The notes beneath the pieces are model-generated. The model saw only the letters and a list, made by a program, of their open reading frames with translations. It searched no databases and was not told the DNA's origin. Positions 53,410 through 62,867 of a stretch of DNA of 64,000 nucleotides are shown here, in pieces (positions within the stretch are counted from its first letter, which is position 1; each line of letters starts with the position of its first letter). This DNA is from Marinomonas gallaica (GTDB taxonomy: Bacteria > Pseudomonadota > Gammaproteobacteria > Pseudomonadales > Marinomonadaceae): assembly GCF_001639745.1 (NCBI RefSeq), contig NZ_LTAX01000017.1, forward strand, positions 1 to 64,000, read 5' to 3'. Made by a program: the position numbers and the translations under genes.

Positions 53410-54717
53410 ATGAAAAGTCTTACCAAAACAGCCATCGCCTGCGCTGTTACGCTCGCCACTTTTAATACGTTTGCTGAAACACAAATTACCGTTGCAACGG
53501 TAAATAACGGTCACATGATCGAGATGCAAAAGCTGACACCTGAATTCGAAAAACAATACCCTGATATCAAAGTAAAATGGGTCACACTCGAAGAAGGCGT
53601 GCTGCGCCAGAATGTGACGCAGGACATTGCCAATGGTAGTGGCCTGTATGACGTGATGACCATAGGTATGTACGAAGCACCTATTTGGGGAGAGCGTGGC
53701 TGGTTAGAGCCCATTGATACCAGCGGCTCTTATGATGTAAAGGATATCTTACCTTCTATCCGTGGCGGTCTTTCCTATGATGGCACTATGTTTGCCTCCC
53801 CTTTTTATGGGGAAAGCTCAATGGTCATGTATCGTAAAGACCTCGCTGAGAAAGCTGGCGTAACGATTAGCGACCGCGATAGCTGGGAGCATATTCGTGA
53901 TGCCGCTGCGGCCATGAACGATCCTGATAATGGCGTGTACGGTATTTGTCTGCGTGGTAAAGCTGGCTGGGGGGACAATATGGCATTCCTTTCCGCGATG
54001 GCCAACTCCTTTGGTGCTCGCTGGTTTGACATGGATTGGAAGCCGCAGCTAACGTCGGACGAATGGAAAAGTGCAGTATCATTCTATGTCGATTTGCTTG
54101 ATAACTATGGGCCACCGGGCGCCAGTGGTAACAGCTTCAACGAAAACTTAGCACTGTTCAATGAAGGTAAGTGTGGTATGTGGATTGATGCCACGATTGC
54201 CGCCTCTTTTGTTACCGATCCAAAACAATCAAAAGTTGCAGATCAAGTTGGTTTTGCTCAGTCGCCTTATGCCGTTACAGAGAAAGGTGCTAACTGGCTT
54301 TGGTCTTGGGCGCTAGGCATTCCAGCGGCGACTAAAAATGCCGATGCCGCACAAAAATTCGTACGCTGGGCCACCTCCAAAGAGTACATTCAGCTTGTCG
54401 GCGCAAAAAATGGCTGGGGCGCGGTACCAACAGGCACACGTCAATCAACCTATGATAATCCTAAGTTCCGTGACGCAGCCGTGTTTGCTGAAGCTGAACT
54501 TAAGGCCATCAATTCAGCCAATCCAAACGACAGCACGCTGGAACCTTCACCTTACGTCGGTGTTCAATTTGCGGCCATTCCTGAATTCCAAGCGATTGGT
54601 ACAACAACAGGACAAATGATCTCCGGAGCCTTAGCTGGCAGCTTATCTGTCGATAAAGCACTGGAATCCGCTAATCGTTCTGCTGATCGTCAAATGCGTC
54701 AAGCCGGTTACTACTAA
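53410..54717 (+). CDS. mtlE: Mannitol/polyol ABC transporter binding protein
   Basis: The 435-residue periplasmic solute receptor of the MalE type has a signal peptide ending NTFA-ETQ (about residue 21). The start of the mature protein, TVNNGHMIEMQKLTPEFEKQYPDIKVKWVTLEE, is closely like Pseudomonas MtlE/SmoE polyol receptors. ATG 53410 has GGGAGA upstream; a longer frame to 53398 exists. It is followed by a strong hairpin, then the permeases. Likely ligands are mannitol, sorbitol or arabitol. Confidence 0.9.
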   Translation: MKSLTKTAIACAVTLATFNTFAETQITVATVNNGHMIEMQKLTPEFEKQYPDIKVKWVTLEEGVLRQNVTQDIANGSGLYDVMTIGMYEAPIWGERGWLEPIDTSGSYDVKDILPSIRGGLSYDGTMFASPFYGESSMVMYRKDLAEKAGVTISDRDSWEHIRDAAAAMNDPDNGVYGICLRGKAGWGDNMAFLSAMANSFGARWFDMDWKPQLTSDEWKSAVSFYVDLLDNYGPPGASGNSFNENLALFNEGKCGMWIDATIAASFVTDPKQSKVADQVGFAQSPYAVTEKGANWLWSWALGIPAATKNADAAQKFVRWATSKEYIQLVGAKNGWGAVPTGTRQSTYDNPKFRDAAVFAEAELKAINSANPNDSTLEPSPYVGVQFAAIPEFQAIGTTTGQMISGALAGSLSVDKALESANRSADRQMRQAGYY

Positions 54718-54734
54718 ACTCGCAAAGTAGAGCC

Positions 54735-54769
54735 TCTACACCGAAAGGTTATTAACCTTTCGGTGTAGA
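54735..54769 (+). other. Perfect 16-bp hairpin between mtlE and mtlF
   Basis: TCTACACCGAAAGGTT (54735-54750) is the exact reverse complement of 54754-54769 with a 3-nt loop. There is no T-run after it, so it is not a classic terminator. A role in mRNA stability or in raising mtlE expression over mtlF is inferred. Confidence 0.75.
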
Positions 54770-54820
54770 TCCTCCGTCGTGAGACGCGCTCATAAAGCTA
54801 TAATAACGAGAGAAAATCCT

Positions 54821-55681
54821 ATGAAGCGTTCCATTACTCGCTTACTAATGGCCCCCTCTGTGCTACTGCTCTTAGCATGGATGCTGGTGCCATTGTCCAT
54901 GACCATTTATTTTTCCACCATCAATTACAACCTATTGTACCCAGGTCGTAATAACTTCGTTGGCTGGATGAACTTTGAGTTTTTTATTACCGACCCAGGT
55001 TTCTGGATTGCCATTTCCAATACGCTCATTCTGTTGATTTCAGTACTGCTGATTACCGTGGTGCTCGGAGTCGCCTTATCGGCACTGATTGATAAGCCGT
55101 TCTTTGGACGAAACGTTGTCCGCGTCTTATTGATTTCCCCCTTCTTCATCATGCCAACCGTCAATGCATTGATCTGGAAGAATATGATGATGAATCCGGT
55201 CTATGGAATCTTCGCTTGGATCTCTCAATCTTTAGGGTTAGAGCCCATCGATTGGCTGTCTGACTACCCTCTTATGTCGATCATTATTATGGTGAGTTGG
55301 CAGTGGCTACCGTTCGCCATTTTAGTATTTGTCACCGCGCTTCAATCTCAAGACACGGAACAAAAAGAAGCAGCACAAATGGATGGCGCTAATGGTTGGC
55401 ATATCTTCCGCTATTTAACGGTACCTCATTTGGCTCGCCCTATTGCCGTAGTGGTCATGATCGAGACGATTTTCTTATTGGCCGTTTTCGCAGAGATCTA
55501 TGTTTCTACCGGGGGTGGCCCAGGTTACGACAGCACCAACTTAGCTTACTTAATTTACAACCAAGCTTTATTGCAATACGACGTGGGCGTCGCCTCAGCA
55601 GGTGGTCTATTCGCCGTACTGTTGGCCAACATCGTTGCCTTTTTCTTAATCCGCGCTGTCGGCAAAAACCTAACAGTGTGA
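54821..55681 (+). CDS. mtlF: Mannitol/polyol ABC permease MtlF
   Basis: The 286-residue inner-membrane permease of the MalF type has six helices and the coupling motif EQKEAAQMDGANGWHIFRYLTVPHL (EAA loop) at about residues 185-209. ATG 54821 gives the normal length; the longer frame to 54779 has no ribosome site. Partner of mtlG. Confidence 0.9.
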   Translation: MKRSITRLLMAPSVLLLLAWMLVPLSMTIYFSTINYNLLYPGRNNFVGWMNFEFFITDPGFWIAISNTLILLISVLLITVVLGVALSALIDKPFFGRNVVRVLLISPFFIMPTVNALIWKNMMMNPVYGIFAWISQSLGLEPIDWLSDYPLMSIIIMVSWQWLPFAILVFVTALQSQDTEQKEAAQMDGANGWHIFRYLTVPHLARPIAVVVMIETIFLLAVFAEIYVSTGGGPGYDSTNLAYLIYNQALLQYDVGVASAGGLFAVLLANIVAFFLIRAVGKNLTV

Positions 55682-55691
55682 GGTAATTATT

Positions 55692-56522
55692 ATGACTTTA
55701 ACGCAACAACGTAAACTCAAAACCCTTCTGGTCGGATTAGCATCTTGGTGCGTTGCATTACTGCTGTTCTTTCCAATTTTCTGGATGTTTATCACATCCT
55801 TTAAAACGGAATTGCAGGCCATTTCCGTTCCACCACAGCTGTTTTTTGAACCAACGCTTGAAAACTTTACCGTGGTACAAGAGCGCAGTGACTACCTAAA
55901 ACACGCATGGAACTCAGTCGTCACCTCATTTGGCGCGACGATTCTAGCGCTGATCATCGCTATTCCCGCGGCATACTCCATGGCATTTTTCCCGGGCAAA
56001 CGTACCAAAGACATCTTACTGTGGATGTTATCCACCAAGATGCTTCCTGCGGTTGGGGTTCTGGTGCCGATTTACATTTTGTCTCGTGATTACGGTCTGT
56101 TGGATTCAAAGCTAGGACTCGTGATCATCTTTACTCTAATGAACCTGCCAATCATTGTTTGGATGCTGTTCTCCTACTTCAAAGATTTGCCTAAAGAAAT
56201 CCTAGAAGCGGCCCGTATGGACGGCGCGACACCATGGGATGAAATGATCAAAGTCGTGTTACCCCTGTCCGTTGGTGGCATTGCCTCAACGGGCTTATTG
56301 TCCATCGTTTTATGCTGGAATGAAGCCTTCTGGTCACTCAATTTAACGGCGTCAGAAGCCGCACCATTAACGGCGATGATTGCCTCTTACTCAAGCCCTG
56401 AAGGCTTGTTCTGGGCAAAACTGTCTGCTGCCTCAACGCTTGCCTGTGCCCCAATCGTCATTTTTGGCTGGTTCTGCCAAAAGCAACTGGTACAAGGCCT
56501 TACATTTGGCGCTGTGAAATAG
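55692..56522 (+). CDS. mtlG: Mannitol/polyol ABC permease MtlG
   Basis: The 276-residue permease of the MalG type has six predicted helices and the EAA loop EILEAARMDGATPWDEMIKVVLPLS at about residues 174-198. It starts 10 bp after mtlF with AGGTAAT upstream. Forms the membrane channel with MtlF. Confidence 0.92.
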   Translation: MTLTQQRKLKTLLVGLASWCVALLLFFPIFWMFITSFKTELQAISVPPQLFFEPTLENFTVVQERSDYLKHAWNSVVTSFGATILALIIAIPAAYSMAFFPGKRTKDILLWMLSTKMLPAVGVLVPIYILSRDYGLLDSKLGLVIIFTLMNLPIIVWMLFSYFKDLPKEILEAARMDGATPWDEMIKVVLPLSVGGIASTGLLSIVLCWNEAFWSLNLTASEAAPLTAMIASYSSPEGLFWAKLSAASTLACAPIVIFGWFCQKQLVQGLTFGAVK

Positions 56523-56540
56523 TCTATAGGAATAACAATA

Positions 56541-57644
56541 ATGGCTTACTTAAACATTACCGATCTGCAGAAACACTACGATAATTACCACGCGTTACGT
56601 GGTATCAACTTGGCAATTGAGGAAGGCGAATTTATAGTCTTTGTGGGGCCATCTGGGTGTGGTAAATCCACTCTACTTCGCACCATTGCCGGCTTAGAAT
56701 CCAGCACTGGTGGCAACATCGAGTTGGACGGTCGCGATATTACCGAACTGGCTTCTTCAAAACGTGATTTGGCCATGGTGTTTCAGTCCTATGCGCTGTA
56801 CCCCCATATGTCTGTGGCTGATAATCTGAGCTTTGCCTTAAGGTTAGCAAAAGAAGAGCAAAGTGTAATTGATGAGAAGGTCAAATCAGTCTCCGCTTCT
56901 TTACAATTGGACAAACTGTTAGAGCGTAAACCTAAAGAGCTCTCTGGTGGTCAGCGCCAACGTGTGGCGATCGGCCGCGCCATTGTTCGTCAACCGAAAG
57001 TCTTCCTATTTGACGAGCCGCTTTCAAACCTAGACGCTGCCCTTCGTGTACAAATGCGCTTAGAGCTTGCGCGCCTGCATAAGAAGCTCGGCACCACGAT
57101 GATTTATGTAACCCACGATCAAATAGAAGCCATGACCTTGGCCGATCGTGTGGTGATTTTAAACGCTGGCCAAATTGAGCAAGTGGGCACTCCCTTAGAG
57201 CTGTACCGCTCACCAAACAGCCGCTTTGTGGCAGAGTTCATTGGTACGCCAAAAATGAACTTGATTGCGTTAGATAATGTGGTTCGAGAAAACGATACCT
57301 TACATCTACAACTGCTCAATGCCAGCATCGACTTTCCTGTTGCTCGAACTCGCGGGCCGCTACCTGATAGCGTTGTAATGGGCGTGCGCCCAGAACATAT
57401 GCACATCGTCGAATCTGGTGGTGACATTATCGGCAAGGTAGAACTGATTGAACATCTTGGTTCAGAAGCCTATACCCATGTCCGCCTCGCAAATGATCAA
57501 ACCATCATCGTTAAAGCACCAGCTCGCACAACCATTAAAGATGGCGAGGAAATTCACATCTCACTAGAACGTGAAGAAGTGATTTTATTTAACCAGAATG
57601 ACCGCGTCTTTTCTGTGATCGCAGAGGAGGCATGCCATGACTAA
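56541..57644 (+). CDS. mtlK: Mannitol/polyol ABC ATPase MtlK
   Basis: The 367-residue ATPase of the MalK/UgpC class has Walker A GPSGCGKST (38-46), signature LSGGQRQR, Walker B LFDEPLSNLD and a C-terminal OB-fold regulatory domain (about 240-365; VMGVRPEHMHI). It begins 18 bp after mtlG and overlaps mtlD by 8 bp. Confidence 0.94.
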   Translation: MAYLNITDLQKHYDNYHALRGINLAIEEGEFIVFVGPSGCGKSTLLRTIAGLESSTGGNIELDGRDITELASSKRDLAMVFQSYALYPHMSVADNLSFALRLAKEEQSVIDEKVKSVSASLQLDKLLERKPKELSGGQRQRVAIGRAIVRQPKVFLFDEPLSNLDAALRVQMRLELARLHKKLGTTMIYVTHDQIEAMTLADRVVILNAGQIEQVGTPLELYRSPNSRFVAEFIGTPKMNLIALDNVVRENDTLHLQLLNASIDFPVARTRGPLPDSVVMGVRPEHMHIVESGGDIIGKVELIEHLGSEAYTHVRLANDQTIIVKAPARTTIKDGEEIHISLEREEVILFNQNDRVFSVIAEEACHD

Positions 57645-59070
57645 CCGCCTAACATTCGGTCAAAATTCCAATCAAATACAGTGCCAAGACTATGTTCGAA
57701 GCGATGTCACGTCAGGGGTGATGCATTTAGGCGTCGGGGCATTTCATCGCTCCCATCAAGCGGTCTATTTTGACCGTTTATTAGCCCTGCCTGAAGGCAA
57801 GCAATGGGGCATTACTGGGGTTAATCTTCGCCCCCAAGACAGCGCTCAATTTGCTCGTTTTATCGAACAAGATGGCGAATATATTCTTAAAACCATGGCT
57901 GCAGACGGTGCCACTGTTTACCAACACATTCGCTCACTGGTGAAACAAATCGATGGTGCGAAAACCCCCGCTCAAGTAGACCAGCAGATGGCCGATAGCG
58001 CGACTCAACTTGTCACATCGACTGTCACAGAAGGCGGCTATTACCTTGATGAAACACGCCAGTTGATGCTGGATCACCCCGCAATTAAAGGCGATTTAGC
58101 GGGTCAACGTCATACGCTGTATGCTTTTTTATACGCAGGATTAAAACTTCGGAGTCAAACAAGCCAAGCAAAAATCACCTTGCTCTGCTGCGATAATTTA
58201 CGTCATAACGGAGACGTATTAAAAGCCGGATTAATGCAGTTTCTTAATGCAAAAGGCGACCAAGCACTTGCTCAATGGGTCAACGAAAATGTCGCATTTC
58301 CATGCTCCATGGTCGATCGCATCACACCAAAACCCAGTCCCGAGCATGTGCAAGACGTCCAACAACGTTTTGCTACCGACGATCAACTGACGGTTATGGG
58401 CGAAGACTTTATCCAATGGGTCGTAGAAGATAATTTTGCGGGGGCAAAGCCTCCACTTGAACAAGTCGGGGTACAATTTGTCGATCAAGTGGACCCTTAC
58501 GAAGAAGCTAAAATTCGCATTCTGAATGCAGGCCATACCAATGTTGTTTATCAAGCCGCTTTAAAAGGCATGACATACTTTGACGAAGCCATGCGCGATG
58601 AGACTTTACGCCAGTACTTTCGTGACTTTGTTCATCAAGATGCCATCCCTGCTATTGGCAACTCTATTGTCAATCTAGAGGCGTATGCGGACATCATCGA
58701 GCGTCGTTTTAGCAATGCCAACATTGGCGATACCGTTGAGCGTATTTGTACCGATGGTTATGCCAAATTCCCAATTTTCGTTTATCCATCACTCACGGGC
58801 TGTTATCAGTTAGGCCAAACGCCCAGTAAGACGATTGAAGGTATTGCGGCTTGGTTCGTTTACTTTCAAAAAGCACGCACAGGTTCTATTTCGACACCTT
58901 ATCATGAGCCAAACTTAGAATCTTTGCAGCCATACAGCGATGATGAAGAAGGCATTCAGGCGTTTGCTAATGACCGCTTTTTATGGGGCGACATACCACG
59001 TCAGCACCCGCAGTTCATAGCGCAACTGAGCCAAGCGATTCGATCAATGCAACAGCAATACTCCATGTAA
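57637..59070 (+). CDS. mtlD: Mannitol 2-dehydrogenase
   Basis: The 477-residue long-chain polyol dehydrogenase oxidises D-mannitol to D-fructose (and, in relatives, D-arabitol to D-xylulose) with NAD+. The nucleotide-binding N-terminal part has LGVGAFHRSHQ (31-41). The catalytic triad Lys292, Asn297 and His300 falls in AKIRILNAGHTN. It overlaps mtlK by 8 bp, so it is in the same transcript. Confidence 0.92.
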   Translation: MTNRLTFGQNSNQIQCQDYVRSDVTSGVMHLGVGAFHRSHQAVYFDRLLALPEGKQWGITGVNLRPQDSAQFARFIEQDGEYILKTMAADGATVYQHIRSLVKQIDGAKTPAQVDQQMADSATQLVTSTVTEGGYYLDETRQLMLDHPAIKGDLAGQRHTLYAFLYAGLKLRSQTSQAKITLLCCDNLRHNGDVLKAGLMQFLNAKGDQALAQWVNENVAFPCSMVDRITPKPSPEHVQDVQQRFATDDQLTVMGEDFIQWVVEDNFAGAKPPLEQVGVQFVDQVDPYEEAKIRILNAGHTNVVYQAALKGMTYFDEAMRDETLRQYFRDFVHQDAIPAIGNSIVNLEAYADIIERRFSNANIGDTVERICTDGYAKFPIFVYPSLTGCYQLGQTPSKTIEGIAAWFVYFQKARTGSISTPYHEPNLESLQPYSDDEEGIQAFANDRFLWGDIPRQHPQFIAQLSQAIRSMQQQYSM

Positions 59071-59148
59071 CACCCAGACCCAATAGCGACCATTAGATCG
59101 CTAAATAACGAGACACTTACCTGCTAAACTAAAGTGTCTACACAACTG

Positions 59149-59176
59149 GCCCCAATGACTGTCACGGCATTGGGGC
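59149..59176 (+). other. Hairpin between mtlD and mtlR
   Basis: GCCCCAATG (59149-59157) pairs perfectly with CATTGGGGC (59168-59176) across a 10-nt loop. It lacks a T-run. A second short stem, AGACACTT with AAGTGTCT (about 59111-59139), precedes it. Confidence 0.55.
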
Positions 59177-59207
59177 TATCGTGTCGTTTGAATAAATAGG
59201 TAATACT

Positions 59208-60095
59208 ATGTCGGCCATAACAACAAAAAGAGTCACCCCCGAATACGAGCTCGTCGATGATGATATTGAGACGATCCGCTACCTAGAACACGGCTACCCA
59301 AGCGAGCTAATTCGCTGGCATGCGCACACTGATTATGAGTTGCACTTTATAGTCGCCTCCCAAGGCAAAGTGTTCGTCGGCGATTACATTGGTAATTACA
59401 AACCTGGGCAGTTGATTCTAACTGGCCCTCGTCTTCCACATAATTGGATCTGCCAAGACGGAGACACCAGTGTGCCTTTACGTGACATGGTGATTCGTTT
59501 TGATCATGAATCGTTTGAATACGGTGCTAAAATTTTTCCTGAACTTGCGGAGATCATGCCAATGTTACAGCGCGCGAAATCTGGCATTGAGTTCTTCGAT
59601 ATAGATTACCACTATTTAAAAGAAACCTTCTCCAAGGTACGCGATGCATCGGGGCTTCAACGAGTGATCCTAGCCTTGCCGCTACTGCATCAGTTATCAC
59701 AAAGCCGCAGTTACCGTTTATTATCAACAGTACAAATCGACTTGAAATCCAGCGAGACGTTACAGCGTAAGATTAATACTGTTGTCGATTATGTTTCCAA
59801 AAACTATGCCAATGACATTACGTTGGCAGATGTTGCAAGCTTAATAGGCATGTCGGACAGCCACTTCTCACGCTTCTTTAAAAAAGCCACAGGTAACCGT
59901 TTTACAGAGTTTGTAAACCGCATGCGCATCAGCCGAGCCTGTAATTTACTGACCGAAACAGATCAACAAATTGCCAACATTTGCTTTCAGGTAGGGTTCA
60001 ACAATGTGGCCAATTTCAACCGCCGTTTTCACGAACTAAAAGGGGTTACCCCGAGAGATTTTAGAACCCAATACTATCAGCGTATTGAAGGTTAA
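59208..60095 (+). CDS. mtlR: AraC-family activator of mannitol genes
   Basis: The 295-residue regulator has a cupin-like N-terminal sensor (about 25-150; WHAHTDYELHFIVASQGKVFVGDY) and a C-terminal double HTH (about 195-290; ITLADVASLIGMSDSHFSRFFKKATG and ICFQVGFNNVANFNRRF). Same gene order as the Pseudomonas fluorescens mtl locus, where MtlR activates mtlE-D in the presence of polyols. It sits 137 bp after mtlD and converges with xylB. Confidence 0.9.
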   Translation: MSAITTKRVTPEYELVDDDIETIRYLEHGYPSELIRWHAHTDYELHFIVASQGKVFVGDYIGNYKPGQLILTGPRLPHNWICQDGDTSVPLRDMVIRFDHESFEYGAKIFPELAEIMPMLQRAKSGIEFFDIDYHYLKETFSKVRDASGLQRVILALPLLHQLSQSRSYRLLSTVQIDLKSSETLQRKINTVVDYVSKNYANDITLADVASLIGMSDSHFSRFFKKATGNRFTEFVNRMRISRACNLLTETDQQIANICFQVGFNNVANFNRRFHELKGVTPRDFRTQYYQRIEG

Positions 60096-60169
60096 GCCTT
60101 TCTCTGACACTTTCGTCACAAGGCGTATGTTGGCCGTCAACTTGATGACGGCTTTTCTTATTCAAAATT

Positions 60170-61657
60170 TCAACACAACAGTGACATCTGAGTATTCAAT
60201 GATTCGGTACTGCGATAGAGCTGCTGGTAAATCACATGCTTGGCTTGATAATAGAACTGCATATCTTGCTCAGGTGAATGGGTTGCCAGTACTTCAGGCA
60301 TACGACAGTGTTGCTTGATCAATGCCTCTATATCTTGACCGTCCTGTTCTTTTTTACCCAAGAGCGCTAAACGCGCAGCGCCGAGCCCAGGACCGACATC
60401 GCCACCATCACGGTATGTTAGGGTTTTACCCAATATACTAGCAATGATACTGCGCCATAATTCACTGCGAGCGCCACCGCCAATCAACGACAATTCATTC
60501 ACTGAGCTGCCCGCACTTTCCAAAGCGTTTTGACAATCAAGCAAGGAAAAGGCAATCCCTTCAAGTATCGCCAAGGTCATCTCCTCTCGGCGAGTACTGC
60601 TACGAAGACCAAAAAACTGTCCACAAGCAAGGGGGTCGTTAATTGGCGTTCGTTCACCATTTAAGTAAGGTAAGAAAACAACAGAGGTTTTACGAATCGA
60701 TGCGAGTTCAAGTTCATCTAACAGATCCGCAACGGACATCGATACTGTCTTAGCAAACCAAGATAGCGAATTCGCTGCACTTAACGTTACGCCCATTTGG
60801 TGCCAACGATTTGGCAAAGCATGACAAAAGGCATGCACTGTGTTTTCAGGGTTGGCATTGTGTGACTCGGATACGACAAAATAGACCCCTGAAGTGCCTA
60901 ACGAAACAAAACCTTGGCCCGGTTCAGTTATCCCCATTCCGACAGCACCTGCGGCATTATCACCTGCCCCCGCGACGACAGGAACGTCATTAAAACCTAG
61001 GGCACTTGCCACACTGGGCGACAGCTGTCCGATGATTTGAGCACCTTCATGAACACTCGGCATATTAGCAAGAGAAAGCCCTGTCAGCTTCAGCAAGTGC
61101 TCATCCCATTGACGTGTTTGTGGGTTTAACCATAACGTTCCTGCGGCATCAGAACAGTCACTCGAAAACACCCCCGTTAATCGGTAAGCGAGATAATCTT
61201 TCGGCAACAGCACTTTATCTATCTGCGCGTAGATCTCCGGTTCATTCTCTTTCACCCATAGGATTTTAGGTAATGTGAAGCCAGGCATGGCAAGATTACC
61301 AGAGCGCAACATAAGCTCTGGGTGCGTTGCCATCAGCGTCTTACACTGCTTTTGGCTGCGGCCATCATTCCATAAAATACATGGTCGCAATACTGCACCG
61401 CTCACATCAATCAAAGTTGCGCCATGCATTTGGCCTGACAGACCGATCGCCTGAATCTGTTTTAAATCGACAACGTCTGACAAAGCAAAGCACACATCCA
61501 TAAGCGCTTGCCACCATGTATCAGGAGCCTGTTCTGACCATGTTGCGCGTGGTGAACTCACAGTCAAAGGTTGGTTCGCCTGCGCCACGACGTGCCCTTG
61601 CTCATTTATAACCACCCCTTTCAATCCGGATGTACCTAAATCCAACCCTAAGAACAT
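60170..61657 (-). CDS. xylB: Xylulokinase
   Basis: The 495-residue FGGY-family kinase makes D-xylulose 5-phosphate. It starts MFLGLDLGTSGLKGVVI, the ATP-site signature, and contains SGQMHGATLID (about 75-85) and GAGDNAAGAVGMGI (about 230-243) with the catalytic Asp. It is on the opposite strand from the mtl genes and corresponds to mtlY of Pseudomonas. With MtlD it allows D-arabitol use. A fructokinase (mtlZ) is missing from this window. Confidence 0.92.
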   Translation of the reverse strand: MFLGLDLGTSGLKGVVINEQGHVVAQANQPLTVSSPRATWSEQAPDTWWQALMDVCFALSDVVDLKQIQAIGLSGQMHGATLIDVSGAVLRPCILWNDGRSQKQCKTLMATHPELMLRSGNLAMPGFTLPKILWVKENEPEIYAQIDKVLLPKDYLAYRLTGVFSSDCSDAAGTLWLNPQTRQWDEHLLKLTGLSLANMPSVHEGAQIIGQLSPSVASALGFNDVPVVAGAGDNAAGAVGMGITEPGQGFVSLGTSGVYFVVSESHNANPENTVHAFCHALPNRWHQMGVTLSAANSLSWFAKTVSMSVADLLDELELASIRKTSVVFLPYLNGERTPINDPLACGQFFGLRSSTRREEMTLAILEGIAFSLLDCQNALESAGSSVNELSLIGGGARSELWRSIIASILGKTLTYRDGGDVGPGLGAARLALLGKKEQDGQDIEALIKQHCRMPEVLATHSPEQDMQFYYQAKHVIYQQLYRSTESLNTQMSLLC

Positions 61658-61915
61658 GATGATTACCTATCCAATATATGTGCTTTTTATTATGCGGCGT
61701 CTTAAAAACGCCCTATCTCATTAGTGTTAAAAGAAGTAAGGCGGGAGTCAATCAATTCACAGAAATCCGCTTTTTACGTATCAGTACAAGGCAAAAAGCG
61801 TCAATTATCATGCGCTTCTAACACTGTATGCAGATTTGCGCTTTTGACTCATTGAAATTAAGCAGGGTATGCCCCACATTATGAGTAATATTAAATTTAC
61901 TTATTTGAGGTCATT

Positions 61916-62827
61916 ATGCAGCTCCAGCAGCTTCTTAGTGAAATACTTCCAGCTACCAGTTACAGCCACCGTTCTGACCTGGGTGTCATTTCCGTCATGG
62001 GTCCAGATAGCGCGAAGTTACTACAAGGCCAAACCACCGCTGACATGAAACTGGTGTCGGAGCAGAGCAGCACATTTGGTGCTGTCTGTACCCCTAAAGG
62101 TCGTATTATTGCAAACTTTTTTATCGTGCAAACGGCATCTGAGACCTACCAGCTGGTATTAAAACTGGATGTTCTGGATACCCTTCTAGCGCATCTGAAA
62201 AAGTACGCAGTCTTTTTTAAGACCGAGTTAAACAATGTCAGTGAACAGTTCCATGTCAGTTCTATGTTTGCTTTGACAGATAACACTACGCCACAAGAGC
62301 AATACGAACTCGCTATTTTGACAACTCATCAAGATGGCTGCAGTCAGTTAATTTTGAATAACACCTATTACCAAGAAACGTTGACGGTTGCTCCTGTTAC
62401 GGAAGAGTTACCGGATGCAGAAGACCCAGCAGCTCATCAGGTAATGGGGCTCTTAGCGGCACGTCCTCTCATTGGCGAAAGTTTACGTGAAGAGATTTTG
62501 CCGCAATGGATCAACATGCATCGCAACGGTGGCATCAGCTTTACCAAAGGCTGTTATACCGGACAAGAAATTGTGGCGCGCATGAAATACCGTGGAAAAT
62601 CTAAGAAGCATTTAGCTTTAGCCGTAAGTGATAACTCACTTACCATCGGTTCAAGTGTCGCTAATGAAGAAGACAAAACGATAGGTGAAATATTTGATGT
62701 GGCTCAAATTGGTACCGTAACCGTCGCCCAGTTAATTTTGAACGTCGATCAAAGTGATATAAAAAGTGTGGTATCTGAAGGCAAAGAGATGCAATTGATC
62801 CCACTGCCTTACGTACTAGGCAATTAA
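61916..62827 (+). CDS. ygfZ: tRNA-modifying / folate-binding protein YgfZ
   Basis: The 303-residue protein is in the aminomethyltransferase-like fold and supports iron-sulfur cluster biogenesis with tetrahydrofolate. The signature KGCYTGQEIVARMKYRGKSKKHL (about residues 216-238) has the conserved Cys in GCYTGQE. The N-terminal GPDSAKLLQGQTTADM segment is also typical. It is divergent from xylB across 258 bp. In E. coli it is adjacent to sdhE; here the two are 8.8 kb apart. Confidence 0.93.
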   Translation: MQLQQLLSEILPATSYSHRSDLGVISVMGPDSAKLLQGQTTADMKLVSEQSSTFGAVCTPKGRIIANFFIVQTASETYQLVLKLDVLDTLLAHLKKYAVFFKTELNNVSEQFHVSSMFALTDNTTPQEQYELAILTTHQDGCSQLILNNTYYQETLTVAPVTEELPDAEDPAAHQVMGLLAARPLIGESLREEILPQWINMHRNGGISFTKGCYTGQEIVARMKYRGKSKKHLALAVSDNSLTIGSSVANEEDKTIGEIFDVAQIGTVTVAQLILNVDQSDIKSVVSEGKEMQLIPLPYVLGN

Positions 62828-62830
62828 TAG

Positions 62831-62858
62831 AAAGGCGTGCTGAACGGCGCGCCTTTTT
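62831..62858. terminator. Bidirectional terminator between ygfZ and ung
   Basis: A 10-bp stem with one G-T pair (62831-62840 with 62847-62856) and a 6-nt loop is followed by five T (62854-62858). It lies between convergent genes. Confidence 0.82.
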
Positions 62859-62867
62859 AGCTTTGCC

